A stretch of 64,000 nucleotides of DNA from Anoxynatronum sibiricum (GTDB lineage Bacteria > Bacillota > Clostridia > Peptostreptococcales > Tindalliaceae), in contig NZ_JBCITM010000012.1 in the NCBI RefSeq assembly GCF_039414295.1, forward strand, positions 1 to 64,000, given 5' to 3'. Position numbers and translations under genes: made by a program. Below the pieces are notes generated by a model that saw only the letters and a list, made by a program, of their open reading frames with translations, was not told where the DNA came from and made no database searches. This document shows positions 1 to 8,526 of the stretch, in pieces. The stretch's first letter is position 1, and each line of letters starts with the position of its first letter.

Positions 1-304
1 AGTGAGAAAAGCCATCAAAGAAGAAGATGCTGAACTGGTAAGCATAATGCATGACGTTGTGGAGAAGTTGGGATTTACTTTGGCAAATATATGTGTCTTG
101 TTGGATATTGAGCAGATCATAATAGGTGGAAGAGTTGTGGATATCGGCTACGATATAAAAGGTCACTTGGAAGGAATGCTGGAATCGACAGTTCCGGTAC
201 AAACAAAAATAGCGTATGCTTCACTAAATAACGACGAAGTCATTTATGGTGGTTTTGCCCTCGCTGTTGACAGTCTTTTAAAAGATATTTCAATCTATGA
301 GTAA
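1..304 (+). CDS. ROK-family protein, C-terminal part (5' end outside window)
   Basis: The visible 100 residues are the end of a ROK fold: the stretch with LLDIEQIIIGGRV followed by a final helix (NNDEVIYGGFALAV) matches the C-terminal beta-strand and helix shared by ROK kinases and NagC/XylR-type repressors. The reading frame is open to the window edge, so the apparent GTG at base 2 is probably not the true start. A second complete ROK protein starts 87 bases downstream. A ROK repressor paired with a ROK kinase ahead of a sugar transporter is a common arrangement, so a NagC-like repressor is my inference. The DNA-binding N-terminus cannot be seen, so a kinase remains possible. Confidence 0.7.
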   Translation, partial: VRKAIKEEDAELVSIMHDVVEKLGFTLANICVLLDIEQIIIGGRVVDIGYDIKGHLEGMLESTVPVQTKIAYASLNNDEVIYGGFALAVDSLLKDISIYE

Positions 305-391
305 TTGACGAGTGATCAAGGCAAAAGAATGAATGAGACACTTAAAAACTCCCGTTTAATGGTGGGATGCTGCAGAAAAGAGGAACATGGA

Positions 392-1381
392 ATGGAAATG
401 AAGGTAGCGAGTCAAAAAGAATATGCCATTGGGGTGGATATTGGAGGAACAAAAATCCTGCTGATGGCTGCTGACAGACATGGCGTCGTCAGGCACAAGA
501 AAAAAGTAAGTTCAACAGGAAATCTGGAGGAAATCTTCAGGCTGGTGGATATGTTTATTGAAGAAAGCAACCTTCAGCACCAAGACATTGCAGGCATGGG
601 GATTGGCGTCCCTGGAGATATGAAAGGCACAGAGGGCATTGTAAGAGTATCTGTTCAGATGGGATGGAAAAACACTGACATTGGAGCGTTCATTAAAGGC
701 AGGTATGCGTTTCCGGTGTTCATCAAGAATGACGTCAACTGCTCGGCCTTGGGAGAGCGCTGGTTCGGCAACGGTGATAACACAGATCATATGGTATACA
801 TATCCATTGGGACTGGGTTGGGAGGTGCCATCATTGCCAACGGCAGACTCGTGGAAGGCAACAATTATTCAGCAGGGGAGTTCGGATATATTGTGGACAA
901 GGAAGACATTCGAGCAGGTGTTTTTAACAGTGCAGAAGGTTTTGGAAACCTGGAAAGGAAAATTGCTGGGCGCAGCCTAAGCCAAAAATCTGATGGGATC
1001 GGGTGCACTTCCAGGGAGCTGTTTAGAGAATACATCCAACAAAACAAGGCGGCTGTGGAAATTGTTGAACAGTATACCACAGATCTATCCATTCTAATTG
1101 CCAACCTGGTGAGCATCCTCAATCCGGAAATCGTGATCATCGGGGGCGGAGTCTCGGAATCAATGGGACTGATCAAAGGAATCATTACTGAGGCGGTCAA
1201 CAAACTAACGATCTTCCCTGTAGACATCCGGTTATCAAAGCTGGGAGGGGAAGCAGGTGCTTATGGATGCATTTATTATGTTTTTTATGAAGGACTGCCC
1301 CAGTTGGAAAAAGTGCCGCAGGAAAAACAAAAGGCATGGCGTAAAGGCTTTGAAGCCATGTACCAGGATTGTCCGCAATAG
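392..1381 (+). CDS. ROK-family sugar kinase lacking the usual zinc motif
   Basis: A 329-residue protein, typical ROK kinase length. The phosphate-binding motif GVDIGGTKI lies near residue 15 and the catalytic aspartate is in KNDVN near residue 112; the adenosine-side motif IVIIGGGVS is near residue 252. The ATG at 392 is preceded by AGAGGA at 7 bases; in-frame ATG 329 is an alternative. The region normally reading ExGH...CxCGxxGC instead reads GEFGYIVDK without the cysteine cluster, so the structural zinc site is absent and the substrate-contacting histidine is tyrosine. With the sugar ABC transporter and nagB downstream, it probably phosphorylates an imported amino sugar (N-acetylglucosamine or similar) in the cytoplasm; the exact substrate is uncertain. 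Confidence 0.8.
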   Translation: MEMKVASQKEYAIGVDIGGTKILLMAADRHGVVRHKKKVSSTGNLEEIFRLVDMFIEESNLQHQDIAGMGIGVPGDMKGTEGIVRVSVQMGWKNTDIGAFIKGRYAFPVFIKNDVNCSALGERWFGNGDNTDHMVYISIGTGLGGAIIANGRLVEGNNYSAGEFGYIVDKEDIRAGVFNSAEGFGNLERKIAGRSLSQKSDGIGCTSRELFREYIQQNKAAVEIVEQYTTDLSILIANLVSILNPEIVIIGGGVSESMGLIKGIITEAVNKLTIFPVDIRLSKLGGEAGAYGCIYYVFYEGLPQLEKVPQEKQKAWRKGFEAMYQDCPQ

Positions 1382-1436
1382 TGGGCGAAACAGCCACTTA
1401 AGATAGCGGTGATGAGAAAAGGAGGAGGATTCAGCA

Positions 1437-2501
1437 ATGAAAAAAATGTCAAAAAAGCTTGTATGGTTGCTCTTGTTAGTGATGGTGACAACCCTGTTTA
1501 CCGCTTGTTCAGAACCAACAGCAACGTCAGCACCGGCGTCCAATGAGAGCACGGAAGTTGCAGCAGAAGTTGAAAAACCCATTAAAATTGGGATCTCGCT
1601 ACCAACCCAGAGGGAAGAGAGATGGGTGTTAGACAAGGAGAATTTTGAAAGGGTTGCAGAAGAGCTGGGTGTTGAAGTGGCTGTTCAAATAGCTGATAAT
1701 GATGCGGCAAGACAGCAGTCTCAGTGTGAAAACCTGATCTCACAGGGTGTGGACGTGTTGATCATCGCCCCCCATGATGGTGCGGCTGCAGCGAATATTG
1801 TGAATATGGCACATGAAGCGGGTATCAAAGTGATCTCCTATGACAGACTGATCATGAACTCGCCAGTCGATTTATACCTGACCTTTGACAGCCTCATTGT
1901 GGGAGAAATGCAGGCTGAGTGGGTTCTAAGTCAAGCACCCACAGGAAACATAGCACTTCTGGCAGGGGATCCTGGTGATTATGCAGCAGTGCTATACAGA
2001 CAGGGTGCGCTGAATGTCCTTCAGCCCAAAATCGACAGTGGCGATATCACCTTGGTTTTGGATCAGGAATGCAAAGACTGGCAGCCTTCAGAAGCTCTCA
2101 GGCATATTGAGAATGTGCTGACGGTTCACAACAATGACATTCAGGGGATTGTAGCACCCAATGATGGTACTGCTGGTGCGGCTATTCAAGCCCTTGCAGC
2201 ACAGGGGCTGGCAGGTAAGGTGCCTGTTTCAGGACAGGATGCAGAAGTGGATGCCATCAAAAGAATCATTGAGGGAACACAGGGAATCACCATCTTTAAC
2301 GATATTCGAGATCTGGGAAGAGCAGCCATCGAATCTGCCATTAAATTTGCCAACAATGAACCAGTTGAAACAAAGAAATCTTACAACAATGGCACTCATG
2401 ATATCCCCACCATCGAAGCCCCTCCTGCATTGGTGGATATCAATAACTACCTGGAGTTAGTCATTGAAAGTGGTTTTATGGACGAATCAGCACTGCAGTA
2501 A
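1437..2501 (+). CDS. Sugar ABC transporter substrate-binding lipoprotein (XylF-like)
   Basis: A 354-residue lipoprotein: a lysine-rich start, a hydrophobic stretch and a lipobox ending LFTAC at about residue 24, then a Ser/Thr/Ala-rich linker. The mature part begins KIGISLPTQREERW, characteristic of periplasmic-binding-protein-like sugar receptors of the xylose/GguA group (ISQGVDVLIIAPHD, VISYDRLI, SGQDAEVDAI). Anchored outside the membrane, it would deliver sugar to the following ATPase and permease. GGAGGA sits 8 bases before the ATG. A 94-base gap separates it from the ATPase gene. The nagB gene in the same unit suggests an amino sugar rather than xylose as ligand, but binding residues alone do not decide this. 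Confidence 0.9.
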   Translation: MKKMSKKLVWLLLLVMVTTLFTACSEPTATSAPASNESTEVAAEVEKPIKIGISLPTQREERWVLDKENFERVAEELGVEVAVQIADNDAARQQSQCENLISQGVDVLIIAPHDGAAAANIVNMAHEAGIKVISYDRLIMNSPVDLYLTFDSLIVGEMQAEWVLSQAPTGNIALLAGDPGDYAAVLYRQGALNVLQPKIDSGDITLVLDQECKDWQPSEALRHIENVLTVHNNDIQGIVAPNDGTAGAAIQALAAQGLAGKVPVSGQDAEVDAIKRIIEGTQGITIFNDIRDLGRAAIESAIKFANNEPVETKKSYNNGTHDIPTIEAPPALVDINNYLELVIESGFMDESALQ

Positions 2502-2595
2502 AACAGTTCAGTAATGGTGATTCAAGTCAACGGGAGATGAGAGTGGACTGGCATGGACGATCTCTGGGTCAGTCCACTCAAAAGGTGGGATCATA

Positions 2596-4119
2596 ATGGG
2601 CCAACATATATTGGAAATGAAGCATATTACCAAAGAGTTCCCTGGGGTTCGAGCGCTGGACAATGTGAACTTTCAGGTAAAAAGAGGCGAAATACACTGT
2701 CTGGTTGGTGAAAATGGTGCAGGAAAGTCGACGCTGATGAAAATTTTGAGCGGTGTTTACCCCAGTGGAACATACGATGGGGAAATACGGATCGATGGAA
2801 CATCTCAAGCGTTTCAACATGTGAAGGACAGCGAGAAAGCCGGTGTGGCCATTATTTATCAAGAACTGGCGCTGGTGAAGCAAATGAACATATGTGAAAA
2901 CATTTATCTGGGCAATGAAATCACCAAAAGAGGCGTCATTGACTGGGAGCAAATGTATGTTGAAACAGAAAAAGTATTAAAGGAAGTCGGTTTAAGCATT
3001 AAACCGACTACAAAGGTACTCAGCCTGGGCATTGGAAAACAACAGTTGATAGAAATTGCTAAGGCGATTTCAAAAAAAGCGGAGTTACTGATCTTGGATG
3101 AACCCACTTCAGCATTGACTGAAAAAGAAGCAGAAAATTTATTACAACTCTTGATGGAACTGAAAAAAAAGGGTGTTACATGCATTTATATTTCTCATAA
3201 GCTTAATGAAATTTTTCAGATTGCAGACACGATAACAATCTTGAGAGACGGGCAGACCATCACCACTTGTGAGGCCCGTGAACTGGATGAAGAGAAGTTG
3301 ATTGCGCTGATGGTGGGCAGAAAACTAACTCAGCGATTTCCAAAGCGAGAGCAAGTTTTGGGTGAAACGGTAATGGAAGTAAGAAACTGGACGGTTTATG
3401 ATCCGGATATACCTGCAAAAAAGAAAATTAAGGATGTCAGTTTTTCTATTAAACAAGGGGAAATACTGGGATTTGCAGGGTTGATGGGCGCTGGAAGAAC
3501 GGAGCTCTTTATGAGTATATTTGGGTGCTATGGTCATGCCATTACAGGTGAAATACTTGTCAACGGGAAAAAAACGAACATGACCAGTCCGCGCGATGTG
3601 ATTCAGGAGGGTATCAGTTATCTCTCTGAAGACAGAAAAGGCAATGGGCTGGTGCTAACACAAAGTATCAGGGAAAATATAACAGCAGCCAGTCTCAGCG
3701 CTCTCTCAAAGTGGGGAGTTATTGATGGGAATCAAGAAGTGGTAGCGGTGGAAGGATACATAAAGGATCTTCGAATCAAAACGCCATCCATGGAGCAGAG
3801 GACAGGCAACCTTAGTGGCGGTAACCAGCAAAAAGTGGTTTTGGGAAAATGGCTGATGACAAAACCAAAGGTGCTGATATTGGATGAACCTACCAGGGGA
3901 ATTGATATTGGAGCGAAATATGAAATATACAATATAATGAATGATTTAGTCAGTCAGGGAGTCTGTGTCATTATGATTTCTTCAGAACTGCCTGAAATTC
4001 TTGGAATGAGCGATCGGATCATTGTTATGTGTGAAGGCAGTATTGCAGGAGAGATTCCTGGAAAAGAAGCCGATCAAGAGAAAATCATCTATTATGCGAC
4101 GGGAGGCGGTAGAAAATGA
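2596..4119 (+). CDS. Sugar ABC transporter ATPase, two nucleotide-binding domains (XylG/MglA type)
   Basis: A 507-residue tandem ATPase of the CUT2 carbohydrate family. The first half has Walker A GENGAGKST (near residue 40), a signature-like LSLGIGKQQ and Walker B LLILDEPTSAL. The second half has the usual degenerate Walker A GLMGAGRTE, an intact signature LSGGNQQK and Walker B LILDEPTRGID. Asymmetric site composition is normal for this family. The gene overlaps the permease start by 4 bases (ATGA), indicating translational coupling. It powers sugar import with the lipoprotein upstream and the permease downstream. Confidence 0.95.
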   Translation: MGQHILEMKHITKEFPGVRALDNVNFQVKRGEIHCLVGENGAGKSTLMKILSGVYPSGTYDGEIRIDGTSQAFQHVKDSEKAGVAIIYQELALVKQMNICENIYLGNEITKRGVIDWEQMYVETEKVLKEVGLSIKPTTKVLSLGIGKQQLIEIAKAISKKAELLILDEPTSALTEKEAENLLQLLMELKKKGVTCIYISHKLNEIFQIADTITILRDGQTITTCEARELDEEKLIALMVGRKLTQRFPKREQVLGETVMEVRNWTVYDPDIPAKKKIKDVSFSIKQGEILGFAGLMGAGRTELFMSIFGCYGHAITGEILVNGKKTNMTSPRDVIQEGISYLSEDRKGNGLVLTQSIRENITAASLSALSKWGVIDGNQEVVAVEGYIKDLRIKTPSMEQRTGNLSGGNQQKVVLGKWLMTKPKVLILDEPTRGIDIGAKYEIYNIMNDLVSQGVCVIMISSELPEILGMSDRIIVMCEGSIAGEIPGKEADQEKIIYYATGGGRK

Positions 4120-5342
4120 GCGAAAACATCGAGAACCTCTCTTTGCAAAAAGAGATGTCGGATAGAAAAGGCTATAAAGAAATAATGCTCACTTCAATCA
4201 GTCAGAATTTGAGGCAATATACCATGATTATTGCATTGTTCTCCATTTGGGTGATTTTTTCACTCTTGACAAACGGTATTTTTTTATCGTCCAGGAACTT
4301 GTCAAATCTGTTTCTCCAAATGGTGACCATTGGATTTCTGGCATGTGGCATGGTGTTGGTTATTGTGGCAACTCATATTGATCTCTCGGTTGGCTCGGTT
4401 GCGGGTACTTTAGGTGCGGTGGCAGCTGCGCTCATGTCAAGGCATGGCATGAATCCGTGGCTGGCGATTCTCATCACACTATGCTGCGGCATACTCGTAG
4501 GCAGCTGGCATGGCTACTGGATCTCCTACAAAGGGATCCCTGCATTTATTGTTACACTGGCCAGTATGACAGCATTCAAAGGATTAACCTTAGCCATTAC
4601 GAAAGGTGCAACGATTGGTGAGTTTCCTGTGGCCTTTAAATCCATTGGTCAGGGGTACGTACCCACATTGTTTTTTGAAAACGCTGCCTATAATGACACG
4701 AGTATCATTCTAGGCATTATCTTTGTTGGTGCATTCATTTTAATAGATTTAAAGAAAAGAAACAATCGAACCAAGTATGGGTTGGAAGTGCTGCCAATGC
4801 CTTTACAAGTCATTCGAATGGTGGCATTATCTGTCACCATCATGGTTCCCTGCGTCATCATGAGCAGCTATCGCGGCATTCCCTATGCCATTCTCTTGCT
4901 AATAGCAGTCGTAGTAGTTCTGACCTTTGTCAGTCAGCACACTCGGTTTGGAAGATACATTTACGCGATTGGTGGCAATAAAGAAGCAGCAAAGCTCTCG
5001 GGCGTTAATATCAAACGAATCAACTTCTATATTTTTGTATTGATGGGACTGCTCACCGCAGTGGCATCCATTGTTTTCACGGGGAGATTAAATGCGGCCA
5101 CCACTTCAGCAGGAACACTTTTTGAACTGGACGCCATTGCAGCGTGCTATATAGGGGGCACCAGCTCAACAGGCGGGGTGGGAACAATCTTTGGCGCAAT
5201 CATTGGGGCATTGGTGATGGCAAGCATTGACAATGGAATGAGCTTGATGAATATACCTATTATGTACCAGTACATGATTAAGGGAGCGGTGCTGATCTTT
5301 GCAGTCTGGGTAGATTTCAGCACCAAGAAAAAAGTGGCATAG
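4116..5342 (+). CDS. Sugar ABC transporter permease (XylH/RbsC family)
   Basis: A 408-residue polytopic membrane protein with about ten hydrophobic segments and the CUT2 permease landmarks HIDLSVGSVAG near residue 88 and the GGNKEAAKLSGV coupling loop near residue 289, which contacts the ATPase. Its ATG overlaps the stop of the ATPase gene. The length matches the longer XylH-type permeases rather than the roughly 320-residue RbsC. It forms the channel of the importer encoded at 1437-5342. Confidence 0.95.
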   Translation: MSENIENLSLQKEMSDRKGYKEIMLTSISQNLRQYTMIIALFSIWVIFSLLTNGIFLSSRNLSNLFLQMVTIGFLACGMVLVIVATHIDLSVGSVAGTLGAVAAALMSRHGMNPWLAILITLCCGILVGSWHGYWISYKGIPAFIVTLASMTAFKGLTLAITKGATIGEFPVAFKSIGQGYVPTLFFENAAYNDTSIILGIIFVGAFILIDLKKRNNRTKYGLEVLPMPLQVIRMVALSVTIMVPCVIMSSYRGIPYAILLLIAVVVVLTFVSQHTRFGRYIYAIGGNKEAAKLSGVNIKRINFYIFVLMGLLTAVASIVFTGRLNAATTSAGTLFELDAIAACYIGGTSSTGGVGTIFGAIIGALVMASIDNGMSLMNIPIMYQYMIKGAVLIFAVWVDFSTKKKVA

Positions 5343-5403
5343 ATGCCATGGATCATTGGTGGAGGACAAAAAAGCGCCACACGAGGTTGCGGAAGGGATT
5401 GCG

Positions 5404-6213
5404 ATGATAAGTCGAACAGTGGGAAATATCAATTTGAAGATTGCGGATACTTATGAAGAAATGAGCCGGGAAGCAGCGAAGATTGTGATCACACAAGTGA
5501 CCAACAAAGCGGATAGTGTATTGGGCTTAGCCACAGGCAGTACGCCCCTGGGTTTGTATGAGGAAATTGTTAAAACAAACAAGAAGAAGGAGATTGACTT
5601 TTCGAAAGTGAGAACCTTCAACTTAGATGAATATTATCCTATCCACCCCGAGGATCCTTATAGTTATGCCCATTACATGGATGTACACTTGTTTGATTAT
5701 CTCAATCTTTCCCGCAAGCACATTCACCTTCCTGATGGTGCGACAACAAACGTTGAACAGGAATGCCGTGACTATGAAGCAAAAATCAAGTCGGTTGGAG
5801 GCATTGACTTACAAGTGTTGGGAATCGGAACCAATGGCCATATTGGCTTTAATGAGCCGAATCATTATTTCGAAAAGAGGACACACTTGGTCGACCTGAA
5901 CCAGGAAACGATAGAGGCCAATGCACATTTTTTTGGATGCAGTTCAAAAGTGCCTTCACAAGCGATTAGTATGGGCATTGCCAGCATAATGGAAGCGAAA
6001 CGAATCCTTTTATTGGCAAGTGGGAAGCAAAAGGCAGAGGTGATAGAAAAAGCGCTGTTTGGTAAAATTTCGCCCCAGTTGCCAGCATCTATCCTACAGC
6101 TTCATAAAGAAGTCTATTTGGTGTTGGATCAAGAAGCAGCAGCTAGTATTATCAATCAAGTCAAACCACCATCATGTTATTGGGGTAAAGTGCTCACGCA
6201 ACAATCTTACTAA
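5404..6213 (+). CDS. nagB: Glucosamine-6-phosphate deaminase
   Basis: Converts glucosamine-6-phosphate to fructose-6-phosphate plus ammonia, the entry of amino sugars into glycolysis. The 269-residue length matches NagB. Family motifs are all present: LATGSTPLGLYE near residue 40, FNLDEYYPI with the catalytic aspartate near residue 75, and GIGTNGHIGFNEP with the active-site histidine near residue 145. The ATG at 5404 is chosen because GGAAGG lies 7 bases upstream; the open frame extends to GTG 5356, which lacks this spacing. It is the last gene of the uptake operon and is followed by a strong terminator. A deacetylase (nagA) is not in the window and may lie upstream. Confidence 0.95.
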   Translation: MISRTVGNINLKIADTYEEMSREAAKIVITQVTNKADSVLGLATGSTPLGLYEEIVKTNKKKEIDFSKVRTFNLDEYYPIHPEDPYSYAHYMDVHLFDYLNLSRKHIHLPDGATTNVEQECRDYEAKIKSVGGIDLQVLGIGTNGHIGFNEPNHYFEKRTHLVDLNQETIEANAHFFGCSSKVPSQAISMGIASIMEAKRILLLASGKQKAEVIEKALFGKISPQLPASILQLHKEVYLVLDQEAAASIINQVKPPSCYWGKVLTQQSY

Positions 6214-6235
6214 AGACACTTGTAATTCAGATACA

Positions 6236-6276
6236 AGACGCATCGCCTTGAATCAAGAGGCGCATGCGTCTTTCTT
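6236..6276 (+). terminator. Rho-independent terminator after nagB
   Basis: AGACGCAT-CGCC pairs with GGCG-C-ATGCGTCT (one bulge) around an 11-base loop and is followed by TTTCTT. It closes the amino-sugar operon. Confidence 0.8.
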
Positions 6277-6319
6277 CGCTATTGAGAACACTGGCATACC
6301 ATCGCAAATAAATGATTGG

Positions 6320-6348
6320 TTGACTTCAACGATCTATCAAGGTATAAT
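6320..6348 (+). promoter_or_regulatory. Sigma-A promoter of the efflux-operon TetR gene
   Basis: TTGACT at 6320-6325 and a perfect TATAAT at 6343-6348 are separated by exactly 17 bases, 27 bases before the TetR start codon. Confidence 0.8.
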
Positions 6349-6375
6349 TGCCTAATAAAGAATGGAGGGTCTCTA

Positions 6376-6975
6376 ATGCAGGTTTTGAAAGAAGACGTGC
6401 GTGAAAAGATGCTGGCAGCGGCCAAAAAACTGTTTCTCAGCAAAGGGTTTGAAGGTGCCTCCATGAGTATGATTGCCAAAGAAGCAGGGGTCAGCAAAAG
6501 CAATCTGTATAACTACTTTCCTGCCAAAGAGTCCCTTTTTCAAGCTTTGGTGGGTGACGCTCTGGTTCAGATTATGGCGATGATGCACCGCATTTTTGAC
6601 CATTCGCCAGAGGGGTTTGATCCCAAAGCTTTTTCCCAGCGAACTGCCAGCGCTCTGACCACCGTGCTGATGGCTTTTCGGGAAGAGATTCTGCTGCTGA
6701 CAGATGCCTCTGTGGGAACCGCTTTTGAAAAAACAAAAGAAGGAATCATTCAACAAATCGAGGCTCACTCCCTCCAGGAGTTTCAGCATTTTCAAATTGA
6801 AACCAAGGGAGATCAGGCGTTCTTTATCCATTATGTGAATGCCAGCTTTGTGGAAGGGTTGCTGGAAGTGCTGCGCTGTTACAAAAGCGATGAATGGATG
6901 GCCCAAAACGTTGAAATGCTCACCGCTTACTATATCCATGGCTATTACTTTTTCTTTGCTGATGTGATCAGCTGA
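6376..6975 (+). CDS. TetR/AcrR-family transcriptional regulator
   Basis: A 199-residue regulator. The N-terminal helix-turn-helix is clear: AAKKLFLSKGFEGASMSMIA followed by KEAGVSKSNLYNYFPAKESLF (residues about 12-55), the standard TetR DNA-binding domain; the rest is a ligand-binding helical domain without an assignable inducer. ATG 6376 follows GGAGGG with ideal spacing; the frame is open upstream to 6316 but that extension overlaps the promoter. It lies just ahead of an RND efflux pair, and a strong dyad operator candidate lies just after it, so it probably represses the pump genes and may respond to a pump substrate. Confidence 0.9.
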   Translation: MQVLKEDVREKMLAAAKKLFLSKGFEGASMSMIAKEAGVSKSNLYNYFPAKESLFQALVGDALVQIMAMMHRIFDHSPEGFDPKAFSQRTASALTTVLMAFREEILLLTDASVGTAFEKTKEGIIQQIEAHSLQEFQHFQIETKGDQAFFIHYVNASFVEGLLEVLRCYKSDEWMAQNVEMLTAYYIHGYYFFFADVIS

Positions 6976-6980
6976 TTTTT

Positions 6981-7018
6981 TTGGACTAATAAAGTCCGAT
7001 CGGTCTTTATTGAACCAA
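6981..7018. promoter_or_regulatory. Extended dyad, probable TetR operator
   Basis: The 24-bp core at 6988-7011 (AATAAAG-T-CCGATCGG-T-CTTTATT) is a palindrome except for one central-flank pair, and TTGG/CCAA at the outer ends share the same centre, giving 38 bp of symmetry. CCGATCGG-centred palindromes are typical of TetR-family operators. It starts 6 bases after the TetR stop codon and 136 bases before the fusion-protein gene. Repression by the adjacent TetR is inference. Confidence 0.7.
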
Positions 7019-7153
7019 ATCCACTGTCAATAAGGAAGCGCCCGGTACAGTATCCAGCAATTGGCGGAAACAGCAGGCGCAGCAAGTGTGTAATCAGTTA
7101 TTGCACGAAATCAAATAGTGACACGAAATCATTTATTGGAAGGAGTCAATGCA

Positions 7154-8443
7154 ATGCAAACCAGAAAGTGTGCAATGCCCGCTGCCACAGGTAACCGGCT
7201 GGGAAGCGTGACATTCATGGTGCTGGCCGCTGCGCTGGCAATCAGTCTCATGGGGTGCCGCCTGACCGGAGCCGAAGAAATCACCGAAAGTCCCGGTATT
7301 CCTGTGGAAGTGATTCCCTTGGTCATCGCTGGGCAACAGATGGAAACACGCCATACAGGCATCATTGCGGCAGAGAAGGTGGTCACTCAGGGATTTACTT
7401 CCGGTGGAAAGGTGGAAACGCTTTTGGTTCAAGCCGGCGACCGGGTGAAAGCAGGAGATCCGCTGGCCAGCCTGGAACAGCAATCTTTTCAACATGCCCT
7501 GCATGCCGCCGAAGCACAGCTTTTGGCCGCGGAAGCCCAGTATCAGATGGCCTTGCAGGGAGGTCGGGAGGAAGCTGCTGCCATGACCCAGGCGGAGGTA
7601 ACCATGGCAGAGGAGAAGCTGGCTTTTGTGAAGGAGCAAGCCCAGCGGGCAACAACCCTTTATCAGCAGGGTGCCCTTTCTCAGCAGGCATGGGAAGAAG
7701 CGGTTTTGCTGGAAATGCAGGCAGTACTTACCCTGGAACAGGCCCGTTGGAAACTGGTCATGACGCAACAGGGACTCCGGCCAGAGGAAGTTGAACAGCT
7801 GCGACAGCAGCATCTGGCAGCGGGTGCCGGCAAAGATGCACTGGCAAAGCAGTTGGAGGATGCCACGTTAACAGCTGGCTTTGACGGTTATGTGGCCAAT
7901 GTGCATGTGGAGGCGGGAGAGGTGGCAGGAGCCGGTACTCCGGTGGTGACACTGGCCTCGGAAGCATTGCGGGGAATCGTTGGTCTTACCCGACAGGAGA
8001 TGCAGCGAGTGAAGGTGGGGGATCTCGTGGCGGTGGAGGCAGACGGCAAGGTGTTTTCCGGCAGGGTGGAGGTGTTGCACCCCTTCCCCGACCCTCATAC
8101 CCGCACCTATAAGGTGGAGATTTCCCCGGGTGAATTAACAGTTCCATCAACTTCTTCAATGGGTTCATCCACACCATCATTTGCGTGGCTGGCACCCGGT
8201 CAGGTGGTCACCGTGATTTTTCCCGGGGAAAGCCTCAGCGGCATTTGGGTGCCGGTGCAGTATGTGGCCAATGACGGCGAAGCCTATGTGTATCTGGTGG
8301 AAGACGGCCGGGCCCGGCGGCATGCTGTCACCATTGAGGTGATTCAGGAAGACCAGGTACTGATCACCGGCGTGACCCCAGGTGCACTGCTGATCACCGA
8401 AGGGGCCGCTGGCGTACGGGAAGGCGATGTTGTTGCCTGGTAA
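7154..8443 (+). CDS. RND efflux periplasmic adaptor (membrane fusion protein), lipoprotein
   Basis: A 429-residue HlyD/AcrA-type adaptor. A signal peptide ends in the lipobox LMGC near residue 36. It is followed by the first half of a barrel-sandwich (lipoyl-like) domain (TSGGKVETLLVQAGDRVKAG), a long alpha-helical hairpin rich in Ala, Gln and Glu (residues about 120-230), the second lipoyl half (GFDGYVANVHVEAGEVAG) and a beta-barrel. GGAAGGAG precedes ATG 7154. A Ser/Thr/Pro-rich insert sits near residue 325. It pairs with the pump gene downstream. In a single-membrane cell it would assist the pump at the outer face. Confidence 0.9.
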   Translation: MQTRKCAMPAATGNRLGSVTFMVLAAALAISLMGCRLTGAEEITESPGIPVEVIPLVIAGQQMETRHTGIIAAEKVVTQGFTSGGKVETLLVQAGDRVKAGDPLASLEQQSFQHALHAAEAQLLAAEAQYQMALQGGREEAAAMTQAEVTMAEEKLAFVKEQAQRATTLYQQGALSQQAWEEAVLLEMQAVLTLEQARWKLVMTQQGLRPEEVEQLRQQHLAAGAGKDALAKQLEDATLTAGFDGYVANVHVEAGEVAGAGTPVVTLASEALRGIVGLTRQEMQRVKVGDLVAVEADGKVFSGRVEVLHPFPDPHTRTYKVEISPGELTVPSTSSMGSSTPSFAWLAPGQVVTVIFPGESLSGIWVPVQYVANDGEAYVYLVEDGRARRHAVTIEVIQEDQVLITGVTPGALLITEGAAGVREGDVVAW

Positions 8444-8526
8444 GAGCTTTAAAGTTCGAATTTCTCCCGGCAGATTTTTATTGATTCTCATAAATGTGAA
8501 CGTAAATGGGTACAGGAGGCACAAAG

